Source: CAVQGZ01 sp963712175 (GTDB lineage Bacteria; Actinomycetota; Actinomycetes; Jiangellales; Jiangellaceae). From it: a DNA stretch of 64,000 nt. The DNA is taken from NCBI GenBank assembly GCA_963712175.1, contig CAVQGZ010000009.1, forward strand, positions 112,829-176,828, in the 5' to 3' direction. Of this stretch, positions 51,298 to 59,120 are shown piece after piece (position 1 is the first letter of the stretch; each line of letters opens with the position of its first letter). The notes below the pieces were generated by a model. That model saw only the letters and a program-made list of their open reading frames with translations, was not told the origin of the DNA and made no database searches. The translations under genes were made by a program, and so were the position numbers.

Positions 51298-51807
51298 GTG
51301 GCCCTGCCCCCGCCCCCACCCGGCTGGACCCGCTATCTGGTCAAGAGCAAGTTCGGCGCCGGTCGTGACTTCGCCGTCCTCGACCCCACCACCGAGGCCC
51401 AGCGGTACTTCGTCGACGGCAAGATAGGCACCCGACCCAAGGCCGAGATTCGCGACGCGGCCGATGCGACCGTCTACCGGGTTCGGGGACACCTGCTCGG
51501 GGTCCCCAAGCAGATGACGATCTCCGACGACGCGGGCAACGAGGTCGCCTCGCTCAAGGCGAAGATGTTCTCCCCCATCAAGTCTCAGATGACGCTGACC
51601 CTGGGCGACGGATCCACCTGGACCTTGGAAGGCACCTTCATCGAGAAGGAGTACTCCATCTCCTCAGGTGGACAACCGGTGGTCCAGATCACCCAAAAGT
51701 GGGTCACGGTTCGCGACGCCTACACGCTCGATGTGGCCGACGGCGTCGACGCCGGCCTGGCGTTGGCCGTACTCTGGGCCGTCGATCGCTGGGTCGAGCG
51801 AGACTGA
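51298..51807 (+). CDS. LURP-one-related (LOR/Scramblase-like) protein
   Basis: A 169-residue LOR/tubby-like protein with a beta-rich pattern: YLVKSKFGAGRDFAVLDP, AQRYFVDGKIGTRPKAEIRDA, YRVRGHLLGVPKQMTISDD and MTLTLGDGSTWTLEGTFIEKEYSI. Bacterial members have no known function; plant and animal relatives include LURP1 and phospholipid scramblases. A GGAAGGA ribosome site lies eight bases before the GTG 51298. Confidence 0.8.
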   Translation: MALPPPPPGWTRYLVKSKFGAGRDFAVLDPTTEAQRYFVDGKIGTRPKAEIRDAADATVYRVRGHLLGVPKQMTISDDAGNEVASLKAKMFSPIKSQMTLTLGDGSTWTLEGTFIEKEYSISSGGQPVVQITQKWVTVRDAYTLDVADGVDAGLALAVLWAVDRWVERD

Positions 51808-51942
51808 CACCCGCATCGTCCAGCTCGAGCGCGTACTCGTGGTCCTCGAGGTCCCTTGGGCGCTACTCCGGCCCACGTCGTCGGCTCCGATGGCGAAGCC
51901 GGACGATCGATCCGCATGCGGCGGCGACGGCGAGGAGGCCAC

Positions 51943-52395
51943 ATGACGGAACCCGAGCGGGCAGCCCAGCCTGAGGCGGCGATAACTATGACGCGGCGTC
52001 AGGCCGCGTTCGCGGACTGGGTGACCGACGTCTTCGTCTACATCGTGGTCATCAACCTGTTCGTCGAGTACGCCCCCGCCGTCATCATCGAGTCGTTCTC
52101 TCTATCGATCCTGACAGCCATCCTGATGAAGCTCATGCTTGACGCGATCACCAGGTTCGAGCATCGGATCGTCGGCTTCTTCCGGTCCAAGGAGGGCGTG
52201 TTCTTCCAAGTGATGGGCACGCTGGCGTTCTTCACCATTCTGGCCGCCGGGAAGCTGCTGATTCTCGAGGTGGTCAACATCGTCTTCGGCGACGAGGTCC
52301 AGCTCGGTCACTTCGTCGAGGTTCTCGTGCTCATCGTGGCCATGATGGTCGCTCGCGAGCTCGTCCAGCGGGTCTACAAGCGGTTGGGCGAGTAG
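51943..52395 (+). CDS. Small membrane protein, unknown
   Basis: A 150-residue protein with three or four hydrophobic segments (VFVYIVVINLFVEYAPAVII; MGTLAFFTILAAGKLLILEVVNIVF; FVEVLVLIVAMMVARELVQ). I do not recognise a named family. Strong GAGGAGG ribosome site before the ATG. Confidence 0.68.
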   Translation: MTEPERAAQPEAAITMTRRQAAFADWVTDVFVYIVVINLFVEYAPAVIIESFSLSILTAILMKLMLDAITRFEHRIVGFFRSKEGVFFQVMGTLAFFTILAAGKLLILEVVNIVFGDEVQLGHFVEVLVLIVAMMVARELVQRVYKRLGE

Positions 52396-52435
52396 GCCAC
52401 CGGGAGCCGAACCAGCCCACGACGGGGCTGTCAGA

Positions 52436-52693
52436 CTAGGGCCCGCGCACCCTGGGACAACGCAGCGATGAGCAGGTTGGAGCGGGCCACAGAAGCACCG
52501 CGGAGACCCACGAGTCGAGTCCCGAATCGATGCCGAAGGCGCGATCTGAGGCCCACACGGAGGCGATCGCGATCAGTACCACCGATCCCGCGTACATCGC
52601 AGGCTGGTAGACGCGAGTCCTCCTTGCGATGTACAGACCCGGAAACACGAGCAGGATGATCGTCGCCTGACCCAGCTCGATGCCGGCGTGACA
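52436..52693 (-). pseudogene. Possible HupE/UreJ-family C-terminal remnant
   Basis: The minus-strand frame reads HAGIELGQATIILLVFPGLYI and ARRTRVYQPAMYAGSVVLIA. It resembles the last third of HupE/UreJ-type membrane proteins (H-x-G-x-E-L-G-Q...R-T-x-x-Y). A stop lies just upstream, so the rest is missing. No plausible start codon or ribosome site is seen. I am unsure of the family. Confidence 0.35.
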
Positions 52694-52841
52694 GCAGGGT
52701 CCGGCGCCGACAGGCCGGGCAGGTCATCCTGGATGCGTGTGGTGATCGGATTCACCTGGATGGACGCGTCCGCCACCTGGTTCGCAGCGGCATGAGTCAG
52801 GCGACCTCGACCGTCTATCTCCGCAGCTCACACCGGATGGC

Positions 52842-52896
52842 GAACGATCGTGGATGACCCTGGACGAGCACGAACTGAGACCTGAACTGAGACCAC
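52842..52896 (+). repeat. Left copy of 55-bp imperfect direct repeat
   Basis: Matches 57116-57170 at 50 of 55 positions, same orientation. The core, CCCTGGACGAGCACGAACTG followed by two GAACTGAGACC-type units, is identical bar one base. The 4.2 kb between copies hold the IS remnants and higBA. Confidence 0.8.
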
Positions 52897-53092
52897 GACC
52901 CCTGCGCCCGAGCGCCGTCAGACACGCTCCACCACCTCGCGGTAGCGATGCTGAGCGGCCTGCGCAGACGTCCCAATGACCTCCCCGAGGTCAAGGCCCG
53001 GCAGACGCCGCGCAGTGCACCTGATCACGAGATTCAGGTGACAACCGTCAGAGGTGCCAGCCCGCCACCTTGCCGAGTCTGCATGTCGGCCG

Positions 53093-53098
53093 TACGGT
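53093..53098 (+). promoter_or_regulatory. Candidate -10 box of a leaderless gene
   Basis: TACGGT ends 6 bases before the ATG at 53105, giving a leaderless transcript. The start region (ATGATTACACACAAAG) is more A/T-rich than the surroundings. Confidence 0.3.
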
Positions 53099-53104
53099 GC
53101 TTAC

Positions 53105-53602
53105 ATGATTACACACAAAGAACCGCTCAATGTGACCGACTGGCTCGCCGGACGCCTGCCCGACGACTGGTTCAACGAGTTCAGCGTCACCGTGGACCGC
53201 GAGGAGATCCTCGTCGACGGAGTGATCCCCGAGCCGGAGACAAGCTCATCAGACGGCCGGTCCGGGAGGATCCGCCGGTTCCGGGAAGAGACGCGTTCCC
53301 AACGCATCTCGATCGCCCGCGAGCTGGAGTCGCTGACCGGACGCAAGGTGTCGTGGGCGGTGCGCAGCGGCGACACCGCGCAGAGCTTCACCAGGCTGTC
53401 CGTCCCCGTGATGACCCGGCTCCCGCAGTCCGAGCGGGTCGTGCTGGACACCCTGGTGGAGGCCGGCGTCGCCCGATCCCGTTCGGACGCCCTGGGCTGG
53501 TGCGTACGCCTCGTCGGCCAGAACCAGAAGGAGTGGCTGGAGCAGCTCGACGCAGCCCTCGGCTCCGTACGTGAAGCCCGCGACCAAGGACCCAGCGCCT
53601 GA
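53105..53602 (+). CDS. Conserved actinobacterial hypothetical protein with possible C-terminal RHH-like segment
   Basis: A 165-residue soluble protein. N-terminal segment: NVTDWLAGRLPDDWFNEFSV, then VDREEILVDGVIPEP, GRIRRFREETRSQRISIARE, RKVSWAVRSG and a helical end VVLDTLVEAGVARSRSDALGWCVRLVGQNQKEWLEQLDAAL. The last part looks like a ribbon-helix-helix or dimerisation element. I recall unnamed actinobacterial proteins with the same layout. Function unknown. Confidence 0.7.
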   Translation: MITHKEPLNVTDWLAGRLPDDWFNEFSVTVDREEILVDGVIPEPETSSSDGRSGRIRRFREETRSQRISIARELESLTGRKVSWAVRSGDTAQSFTRLSVPVMTRLPQSERVVLDTLVEAGVARSRSDALGWCVRLVGQNQKEWLEQLDAALGSVREARDQGPSA

Positions 53603-53810
53603 CATGTCCGGTGCCGGCTGTAGGGACTGGGCCGTCACAGCGACGAGCAATTCGCTCGGTCCTGTTGCGTTGGTCGATGGCGGGTCGCGGAAAGACCGCG
53701 GGAAGAGGGTCGCGGTCAGATCACTGCCTGGAGATCGTCGAATGCAGCTGTCAGCCGCAGCGCGGGCAACCTCGGCTCCGAGTTCCTGTCGCCACGTCGC
53801 AGAGTCTGAA

Positions 53811-54372
53811 TGAGCCGCCCCGGCGAGTCCGGAGACTTCTGACGTTGGTACACCCTGCCTCCGGTAGGGCGTGCTGGTGAGCGTAGTGAAGTTTCTCGAC
53901 GGTCTCGGGGGTGAGGTCGTCGAGGTGCTCGTGGGGTCGTTCGGTGTTGAACCAGGCGACCCATTCGGCGGTGTCAAGCTCGACGTGGTCGACGTCGCGC
54001 CAGGGGCCCTGTCGGCGGATCAGCTCGTTCTTGAACGACCCGACGGTGGTCTCGGCCGTGGCGTTGTCCAGTCGCCGACCGTGCCGACGGAGGGGTCGAT
54101 CCCTTCGTCGAGGAGTCGGCGGGTCAGCGCCACCGACGTGTACTGGGCGCCCTGAGACCCTGCGTCGCTGTGACCAATCAGGCCGGTCAGGTCGCTGACG
54201 CCTTCGCGGGCGCGGGTGAACAGGGCGTGCTCGAGAGGATCGAGGACCAGGCTGGTGGTCATCGACCGGGCGGCCCGCCACCCGACGATACGGCGGGAGA
54301 ACACATCGACGACGAACGCGCCGGAGACCATGCCGGTCCAGGTCGGCACGTAGCGCGCCGTGAACGCACCCC
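53811..54372 (-). mobile_element. Degenerate IS3-family element (OrfB integrase core)
   Basis: The minus strand encodes part of an IS3 OrfB transposase: RYVPTWTGMVSGAFVVDVFSRRIVGW, IGHSDAGSQGAQYTSVALTRRLLDEGIDPSVGTVGD. After a frame change near 54068 it reads NATAETTVGSFKNELIRR and WVAWFNTERPHEHLDDLTPE. These hold the second Asp and the third (Glu) catalytic residues; the first Asp and the whole OrfA are missing. At the other end TGAGCCGCCCCGGC (from 53811) looks like an IS3 terminal repeat. Relative to the family about four bases are missing at the frame change. Confidence 0.8.
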
Positions 54373-54502
54373 ACCTGGGGGACCGTCCAGGACCGTCCAC
54401 CGAAGTCCCCCTCTGTTCATCCTGGTGGCACAAGATGGCACACAGATCTGGCCTCGAGTCACGACGCCGTCGGTCCTTGCGGCCGCCCGCCGGAGGCCGC
54501 CC

Positions 54503-54745
54503 TCAGCCTCGCCCGAAACGCTGCTGCGCTGCCTGGCGCGTCGTCTCCAAGGCTGCACCGATAACGGTCCAGGAGTCACCGGCGTCCCGTGCCGCCCGGA
54601 CAGCCTCACTCAGCTCCTCCTCGGCCGCAGCCAGGACCGCTCGGGCTTGAACAATCCGGCGAAGCGGGCTGCGTCGCGTGCAGGCGTGACCGCAGGGCGC
54701 AGAACCGCCACACCAGGCTCCCCGTCGGGGGTTCTGTGTGGTCAT
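54503..54745 (-). CDS. Small helix-turn-helix protein
   Basis: An 80-residue protein ending ARAVLAAAEEELSEAVRAAR and DSWTVIGAALETTRQAAQQRFGRG. The second part is a sigma-like helix-turn-helix that is frequent in small actinobacterial proteins. The N-terminal 30 residues are Cys/Gly/Arg-rich and may not be translated. Function unknown; possibly a regulator carried with the island. Confidence 0.55.
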   Translation of the reverse strand: MTTQNPRRGAWCGGSAPCGHACTRRSPLRRIVQARAVLAAAEEELSEAVRAARDAGDSWTVIGAALETTRQAAQQRFGRG

Positions 54746-54796
54746 CGGATCACGTGTCTGGACTCACCTGACTGCACGCGGTCGCACAGGCGTCTG

Positions 54797-55102
54797 TCAG
54801 GGGACCTCGACCAGGCGGCGGACGGTCGGCTGCCCGGACGCCCGCTCGGCGGCCAGGTCGTAGGCCGACTGCATCGCCAGCCACGCCCGGGCGGTGCCTA
54901 CCCCGGCTGCCTCCAGCCGGACCGCCAGGTTCGGGCTGACCCGCGCGTGCTCGTGCACGACCCTGCTCAACGCCACCCGCGAGATCCCCAGCCGCGAGGC
55001 GGCCTCTCCCACGCCCAGACCCAGGTCGGCCAGCACGTCCTCGCGCAGGACGGCGCCGGGGTGCACCGGGTTCTTCATCGTCACGATCCTCATCTCCTCC
55101 AT
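54797..55102 (-). CDS. higA: HigA-type antitoxin
   Basis: A 101-residue Xre-family antitoxin: MKNPVHPGAVLREDVLADLG, LGVGEAASRLGISRVALSRVVHEHARVSPNLAVRLEAAG, then a C-terminal helix LAMQSAYDLAAERASG. It would bind HigB and repress the operon. The ATG at 55100-55102 shares one base with the higB stop; ATGs at codons 4 (55093) and 9 (55078) are alternatives, the latter beginning with the family-typical MKNPVHPG. The toxin-first order is typical of higBA. Confidence 0.88.
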   Translation of the reverse strand: MEEMRIVTMKNPVHPGAVLREDVLADLGLGVGEAASRLGISRVALSRVVHEHARVSPNLAVRLEAAGVGTARAWLAMQSAYDLAAERASGQPTVRRLVEVP

Positions 55103-55380
55103 CAGTGGTAGTCCAGGTAGTCCACGAGTTCCACATCGCCGTCGGCGAACCGGAACGTCACCCGCCAGTTGCCGTTGACCCAGATCGACCAGTGCCCCGC
55201 CAGGCCTCCTTTGAGCGGGTGGGTCCGGAACGACGGGATCGCCAGGTCGTTCGGGGTCTGGGCGACGTCCAGCGCCGACAGGATGCGTAGCAGCTTCGGC
55301 GCGTGGGCTGCTTGCACGCCCTTCGTCGAGCCGTCCCGGTAGAGCCGCTCCAAGCCCTTGTGCCGGAAGCTGACGATCAC
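55102..55380 (-). CDS. higB: HigB/RelE-family toxin
   Basis: A 92-residue ribosome-dependent mRNA endonuclease type toxin: SFRHKGLERLYRDGSTKGV, KLLRILSALDVAQTPNDL, HPLKGGLAGHWSIWVNGNWR and VTFRFADGDVELVDYLDYH. Length and motifs match HigB (killer-suppression plasmid type). GTG start at 55378-55380 with a -10 candidate seven bases upstream, so probably leaderless. Confidence 0.92.
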   Translation of the reverse strand: MIVSFRHKGLERLYRDGSTKGVQAAHAPKLLRILSALDVAQTPNDLAIPSFRTHPLKGGLAGHWSIWVNGNWRVTFRFADGDVELVDYLDYH

Positions 55381-55387
55381 AATCCGT

Positions 55388-55421
55388 ACTGTATCGCGTA
55401 TCGCTACACGATACTAGTATC
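55388..55421 (-). promoter_or_regulatory. higBA promoter and repeat operator
   Basis: On the minus strand TACAGT (55388-55393) is a -10 candidate. Around and upstream of it lie GTATCG at 55391-55396, the inverted repeat GTATCG-CTACA-CGATAC (55398-55414) and the perfect palindrome GATACTAGTATC (55410-55421). Such repeats over the -10/-35 region are the expected binding sites for an antitoxin such as HigA. Direct binding is my inference. Confidence 0.6.
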
Positions 55422-55816
55422 CCGAGGTGACCGACCGGAGCAGAATCCATCGCGCTGAGTCACGACACCGTGACCTCAGCATCCGCGCACTGCGAGGTCG
55501 ACCGAGGCCTCCCGGGGCGGTGCCTCACCGTCTATCTCCGCAGGTCAGCGACTCAGCGCCGGTGGCGCGCCGTGGTGGGGCGAAGATGGCGGGCTGGCCC
55601 GGCTCTGGCGCGGTGTCCCCGGTGGGTCCACACTGCGAGGGTGCGTCGCGGTCGACCACGTCCCTTCTGTAGTGCCGGTGAGCCTGTAGGTCAGCATGCT
55701 GGTGGAGGGCTTCCACGGGAACCGTGGATTGGTGCCGTCGAGCCCGAGCGTCAGACTTGCGTCTTCTCCCTGCCCTCCCCGCGGCGCACGGCCCGGCCGG
55801 CGCGGATGGGAAGGCG
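55422..55816. other. Non-coding region upstream of the IS110 transposase
   Basis: This 395-base gap holds the left part of the IS110 element. I see no coding frame. It includes a perfect stem (TCCACGG-GAA-CCGTGGA, 55712-55728) and a 17-base motif shared with 52810-52826. The last ~170 bases probably encode the element's bridge RNA; see the separate entry. Confidence 0.5.
55640..55816 (+). ncRNA. Candidate IS110 bridge RNA region (limits approximate)
   Basis: IS110-group elements carry a non-coding bridge RNA between the left end and the transposase gene that guides target choice. The region here is G/C-rich, has a perfect seven-bp hairpin at 55712-55728 and other possible stems, and is directly upstream of the transposase. 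The exact start and guide loops cannot be read by eye. Confidence 0.4.
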
Positions 55817-57060
55817 GTGAGGTCGGTGGAGGTGGTGCACGAACGTTGCGCGGGACTGGACATCTCCAAACGGGACGCGAAGCTGTGCGTGAGGGTCGCA
55901 GGGTCGGGGCGGCGGCGCACGGTGGAGACGGTGACCACCTGGGGGTCGACCACCGGGCAGGTCCTGGCGCTGCGGGAGCACCTGCTGGCCGAGCGGGTCA
56001 GCTGTGTGGTGATGGAGGCGACCAGCGACTACTGGAAGCCGTTCTACTACCTGCTCGAGGACGCCGGGTTCGAACTGCTGCTGGTCAACGCCCGGCACGT
56101 GAAGAACCTGCCGGGCCGCAAGACCGACGTGGCGGATGCGACCTGGCTGGCGCAGCTGGGCGCGCACGGGCTGGTACGGGGCTCGTTCGTGCCACCGGAG
56201 CCGATCCGGGCGCTGCGGGACCTGACCCGGGCCCGCACCGCGATCACCCGGGAACGCTCCCGGGAGACCCAGCGGCTGGAGAAGCTGCTCGAGGACGCCG
56301 GCATCAAGCTGTCCGCGGTGGCCAGCGACATCCTCGGGGTGTCCGGGCGGGCGATGCTGGAGGCCCTGGTCGCCGGGCAGTCCGATCCGGCTGTGCTGGC
56401 CGACCTGGCCAAGCGCCGGCTACGGGCCAAGATCCCCGCCCTCACCGAGGCGCTGACCGGCCGGTTCACCGACCATCATGCGTTCCTGGTGCGCATCCAC
56501 CTGGACCTGATCGACCAGCACACCGCGGCCATCACCGAGCTGACCGAGCGGATCGAGACCGTCATGGAGCCCTTTCGCGGGTTCCGCGACCTGATCTGCA
56601 CCATCCCCGGGATCAGCATCCTGACCGCTGATGTGTCGTCGCCGAGACCGGCGCGGACATGAGCGTGTTCCCCACCGCCGCGCACCTGGCCTCCTGGGCC
56701 GGAGTCAGCCCCGGCCACCACGAGTCCGCGGGCAAGACCAAGTCCAGCCGCACTCGCCCCGGCAACCCCTACCTGCAAGGCGCCCTGGGCACCGCCGCGA
56801 TGAGCTGCGCCCAGCACCCCGACACCTTCCTCGGCGCCCGCTACCGCCGCATCGCCGCACGCCGCGGACCGATGAAAGCCAACGTCGCCATCCAGCGCAC
56901 CATCCTGGTCACCATCTGGCACATGGCCCACACCGGCGCCCTCTACGACGACCCCGGCGCGGACTACTACACCCGACTACACCCCGAGAGAGCGAAACGA
57001 CGAGCCCTGCACCAACTCGAAGCCATGGGCTACGACGTCACCCTCCAGCGCACCGGCTGA
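55817..57060 (+). mobile_element. IS110-family transposase with a -1 frameshift
   Basis: From the GTG at 55817 the frame encodes a DEDD (RuvC-like) transposase: CAGLDISKRDAKLCVRV, VVMEATSDYWKPFYYLLE, NARHVKNLPGRKTDVADATW, RDLTRARTAITRERSRE and CTIPGISILTADV. Here the frame changes: one base is missing near 56636 (GTG-TCGTC where GTG-GTCGTC would fit). The rest continues in the next frame with AAHLASWAGVSPGHHESAGK, containing the serine expected to act in the C-terminal domain. Corrected it is about 414 residues. It is either a dead copy or a sequencing error. Confidence 0.88.
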
Positions 57061-57115
57061 CCGGGTACGCACTCATCGCAGCCCCTGAGTGAATCTTCGC
57101 GTCAGACGCGGTCGT

Positions 57116-57170
57116 GAACGGTCGCGGACGGCCCTGGACGAGCACGAACTGAGACCAGAACTGAGACCAC
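57116..57170 (+). repeat. Right copy of 55-bp imperfect direct repeat
   Basis: Matches the left copy at 50 of 55 positions. It begins about 55 bases after the IS110 transposase stop and ends before the IS256-like remnant. Confidence 0.8.
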
Positions 57171-57239
57171 ACGGTCAAGTCCTGAGGTTCCAATAGCGGG
57201 TGGCCTGGGTGATCACGCGGCAACGCTCTTGCGTCGGGT

Positions 57240-57500
57240 CGCGGGGGTCTCCTTTTCGTTGACGTCGGTGGCGGGTAGAGATCCAGGCCGAGCTCGGCAC
57301 GCCGGAGTCGGAGCTGGTGGCGTTCGAGGTCGCTGATCGAGACCCGGCACCAGTCGGGCAGCGTGACGCGGATGTTGGCCAGCCGGCCGAACCAGCACGG
57401 GATCGGCACGCTGGTCGGGAAGCACGTGGTGATCGCCGCCATCAGGCCGGGCGCCCCATCCGAGGCGATGGTGGTCGGCAGGGGCATGCTCCGTGACAGA
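57240..57500 (-). mobile_element. Possible IS256 (Mutator)-type transposase remnant
   Basis: The minus-strand frame reads PLPTTIASDGAPGLMAAITTC and FPTSVPIPCWFGRLANIR. S-D-G-A-P-G-L and C-W-F-x-x-x-A-N are typical of IS256-type transposases around the second catalytic Asp. Both ends run into unrelated sequence (LERHQLRLRRAELGLDLYP), so only a fragment survives. Confidence 0.4.
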
Positions 57501-57579
57501 AGGGGGGCCGAAGAACTCCGTCCACTTCGCCTCGCTTCGGGCCACTGGCGCGAGGGCCTGGCCGGCCCGGGGCTTGTCG

Positions 57580-58845
57580 CTAGGCGTGGACGGCGGGGAC
57601 GGGGGTGCGGGCCTTGATGAGCCTGATGATGGCGGCGGTGACGACGTGTGCGGTGACGACGGCGGCGGCGACGGGGGCGGTGGTGACCGGGCCGAGGCCG
57701 ACCGACAGCGCGGCGATCGCGGTCAGTCCGAGGGGTGCGCGGATGGTGGCGGCGGGGACGGCGGAGAGCATGCACCCGACTGCGATGGCGTAGGGGATGC
57801 TGGGGAAGACTTGGTGGGCGATGACGCCGGCGGTACCGCCGACGAAGAGCATGGGGAGCACGTTCCCGCCGATGAAGCCTGTCGCCAGGCTCAGCGCCAT
57901 GGCCAGCATCTTGCCGACCAGCACCGCCACCAGCAGCCCGGTGCTGATCGTGGCCGCGTTGTCGATCACGGCCGTCAGCTGGGCGTTGCCGGCTCCCACC
58001 GTCAGCGGCAACGCCACCGCGATCAGACCCACGAAGCTGCCTCCCACGACCCCGCGGACGTAGGGGTGGGTGAGCTTGTCCGCAGCCAGGTTGACGACCT
58101 TCACGATGACCACGAACGTGATCATGAGCAGGCTGGACGCGGCACCGAGCACGACGCCGATCAGCAGCTGGGACGGGGCGAACTCCTCGACCGGGATCGC
58201 GAAGCTGTCCAGGAACGTCGTCCCGACCACTGCGAAGTACAGCCCGAACCCGACAGTCGCAGCGATCAGCTGCGGCACGACGGCCTGCATGTACTTCCCC
58301 CGCGGCACCGGGCCCAGCTCGCTGACCATGATGGTGCCCAGCAGCGGGGAGGTGAACGCACCACCGAAACCACCGGCGATCCCCGCCATGGTGGCCTGCA
58401 GCCGGGCGTCCTCGTTGCCCGGCCAGCGGCGTGCGGCGATCCAGGACGCCAACCCGCCCCCCATCATCACCAGCGCGAACGACGGCCCCAGGCTCGCCCC
58501 GGCCACGGCCGACACCAGCGCGACGCCCACCCACGGCAAGGCCACCCGGTGATCGACCCTGCCTGACTCGATCACCGCGACACCACCAGGAACCTGCGTC
58601 GGCACGCCCCACCAGCCACGCAACGCCGCCGCGGCGAGCCCACCGGCGGCGGTCACTGCCACCCACCACCACTCCCCCGACCACACCTGCGTGCGAGGCT
58701 CACCGAAGATGATCTCCGCCACCGCTCCGGTGACACCCAAGTAGACCAGGCCCAGCACCCCGACCACCGCGCCCACCAGCGCCGCAACCACCAGCAACTC
58801 CCGGTACCACCGATGATCCAGCGGCAGCAACTGTGGGGCCGACAT
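57580..58845 (-). CDS. ClC-family chloride channel/transporter with non-canonical gating motif
   Basis: A 421-residue, ten-to-twelve-helix ClC protein. Recognisable are GVPTQVPGGVAVIESG, GASLGPSFALVMMGGG, AGIAGGFGGAFTSPLLGTIMVSE, GGNVLPMLFVGGTAGVIAH and MLSAVPAATIRAPLGLTAIA. In classic ClC proteins the gating glutamate sits in G-R-E-G-P; here the matching segment is G-A-S-L-G-P with Leu for Glu. The missing Glu suggests a channel without the usual proton-coupled gate, or another role. Start ATG at 58843-58845. Confidence 0.83.
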   Translation of the reverse strand: MSAPQLLPLDHRWYRELLVVAALVGAVVGVLGLVYLGVTGAVAEIIFGEPRTQVWSGEWWWVAVTAAGGLAAAALRGWWGVPTQVPGGVAVIESGRVDHRVALPWVGVALVSAVAGASLGPSFALVMMGGGLASWIAARRWPGNEDARLQATMAGIAGGFGGAFTSPLLGTIMVSELGPVPRGKYMQAVVPQLIAATVGFGLYFAVVGTTFLDSFAIPVEEFAPSQLLIGVVLGAASSLLMITFVVIVKVVNLAADKLTHPYVRGVVGGSFVGLIAVALPLTVGAGNAQLTAVIDNAATISTGLLVAVLVGKMLAMALSLATGFIGGNVLPMLFVGGTAGVIAHQVFPSIPYAIAVGCMLSAVPAATIRAPLGLTAIAALSVGLGPVTTAPVAAAVVTAHVVTAAIIRLIKARTPVPAVHA

Positions 58846-59120
58846 GCCTCACCTCCCGTGAGTCGCTTCGCCCCGCAATGCTCTCAGCAGGCCGGACCGG
58901 CCATCACAGCGCCCTGCCACCGGACTAGGGGCAACGACGAGCACCCTGGCGAGCCGCGGGCACTTGATATCGAGCTCCCAAGGGGCCAGACGCGAGCGAT
59001 CGACCACACACGCCCCGAGGTGGGTGATGTTCATGCCGGATCTGGACAGAAGTGGAGGTCCATGCGACCTAGCCTCGAGTCAGCGGGCAATCGGTCCGCC
59101 ACTCAACGCTTGGAGGGATC

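Larger units (their letters stand above)
52396..53104. other. Gene-poor stretch with a membrane-protein remnant and a repeat copy
   Basis: These 709 bases hold a remnant HupE-like reading frame (minus, 52436-52693), the left copy of the 55-bp direct repeat (52842-52896) and a 17-base motif that recurs at 55527-55543. No other coding frame has normal codon use. Confidence 0.5.

Noticed and set aside
55388..55421. Short repeats as a CRISPR array
   Set aside because: The units are 6-12 bases, overlapping and with no regular spacers; no cas genes are in the window.
57038..58684. 548-codon minus-strand frame overlapping the ClC gene
   Set aside because: It lies in a shifted frame over ClC and is Arg/Gly-rich. 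Only its last part (57240-57500) resembles a transposase piece, listed separately.
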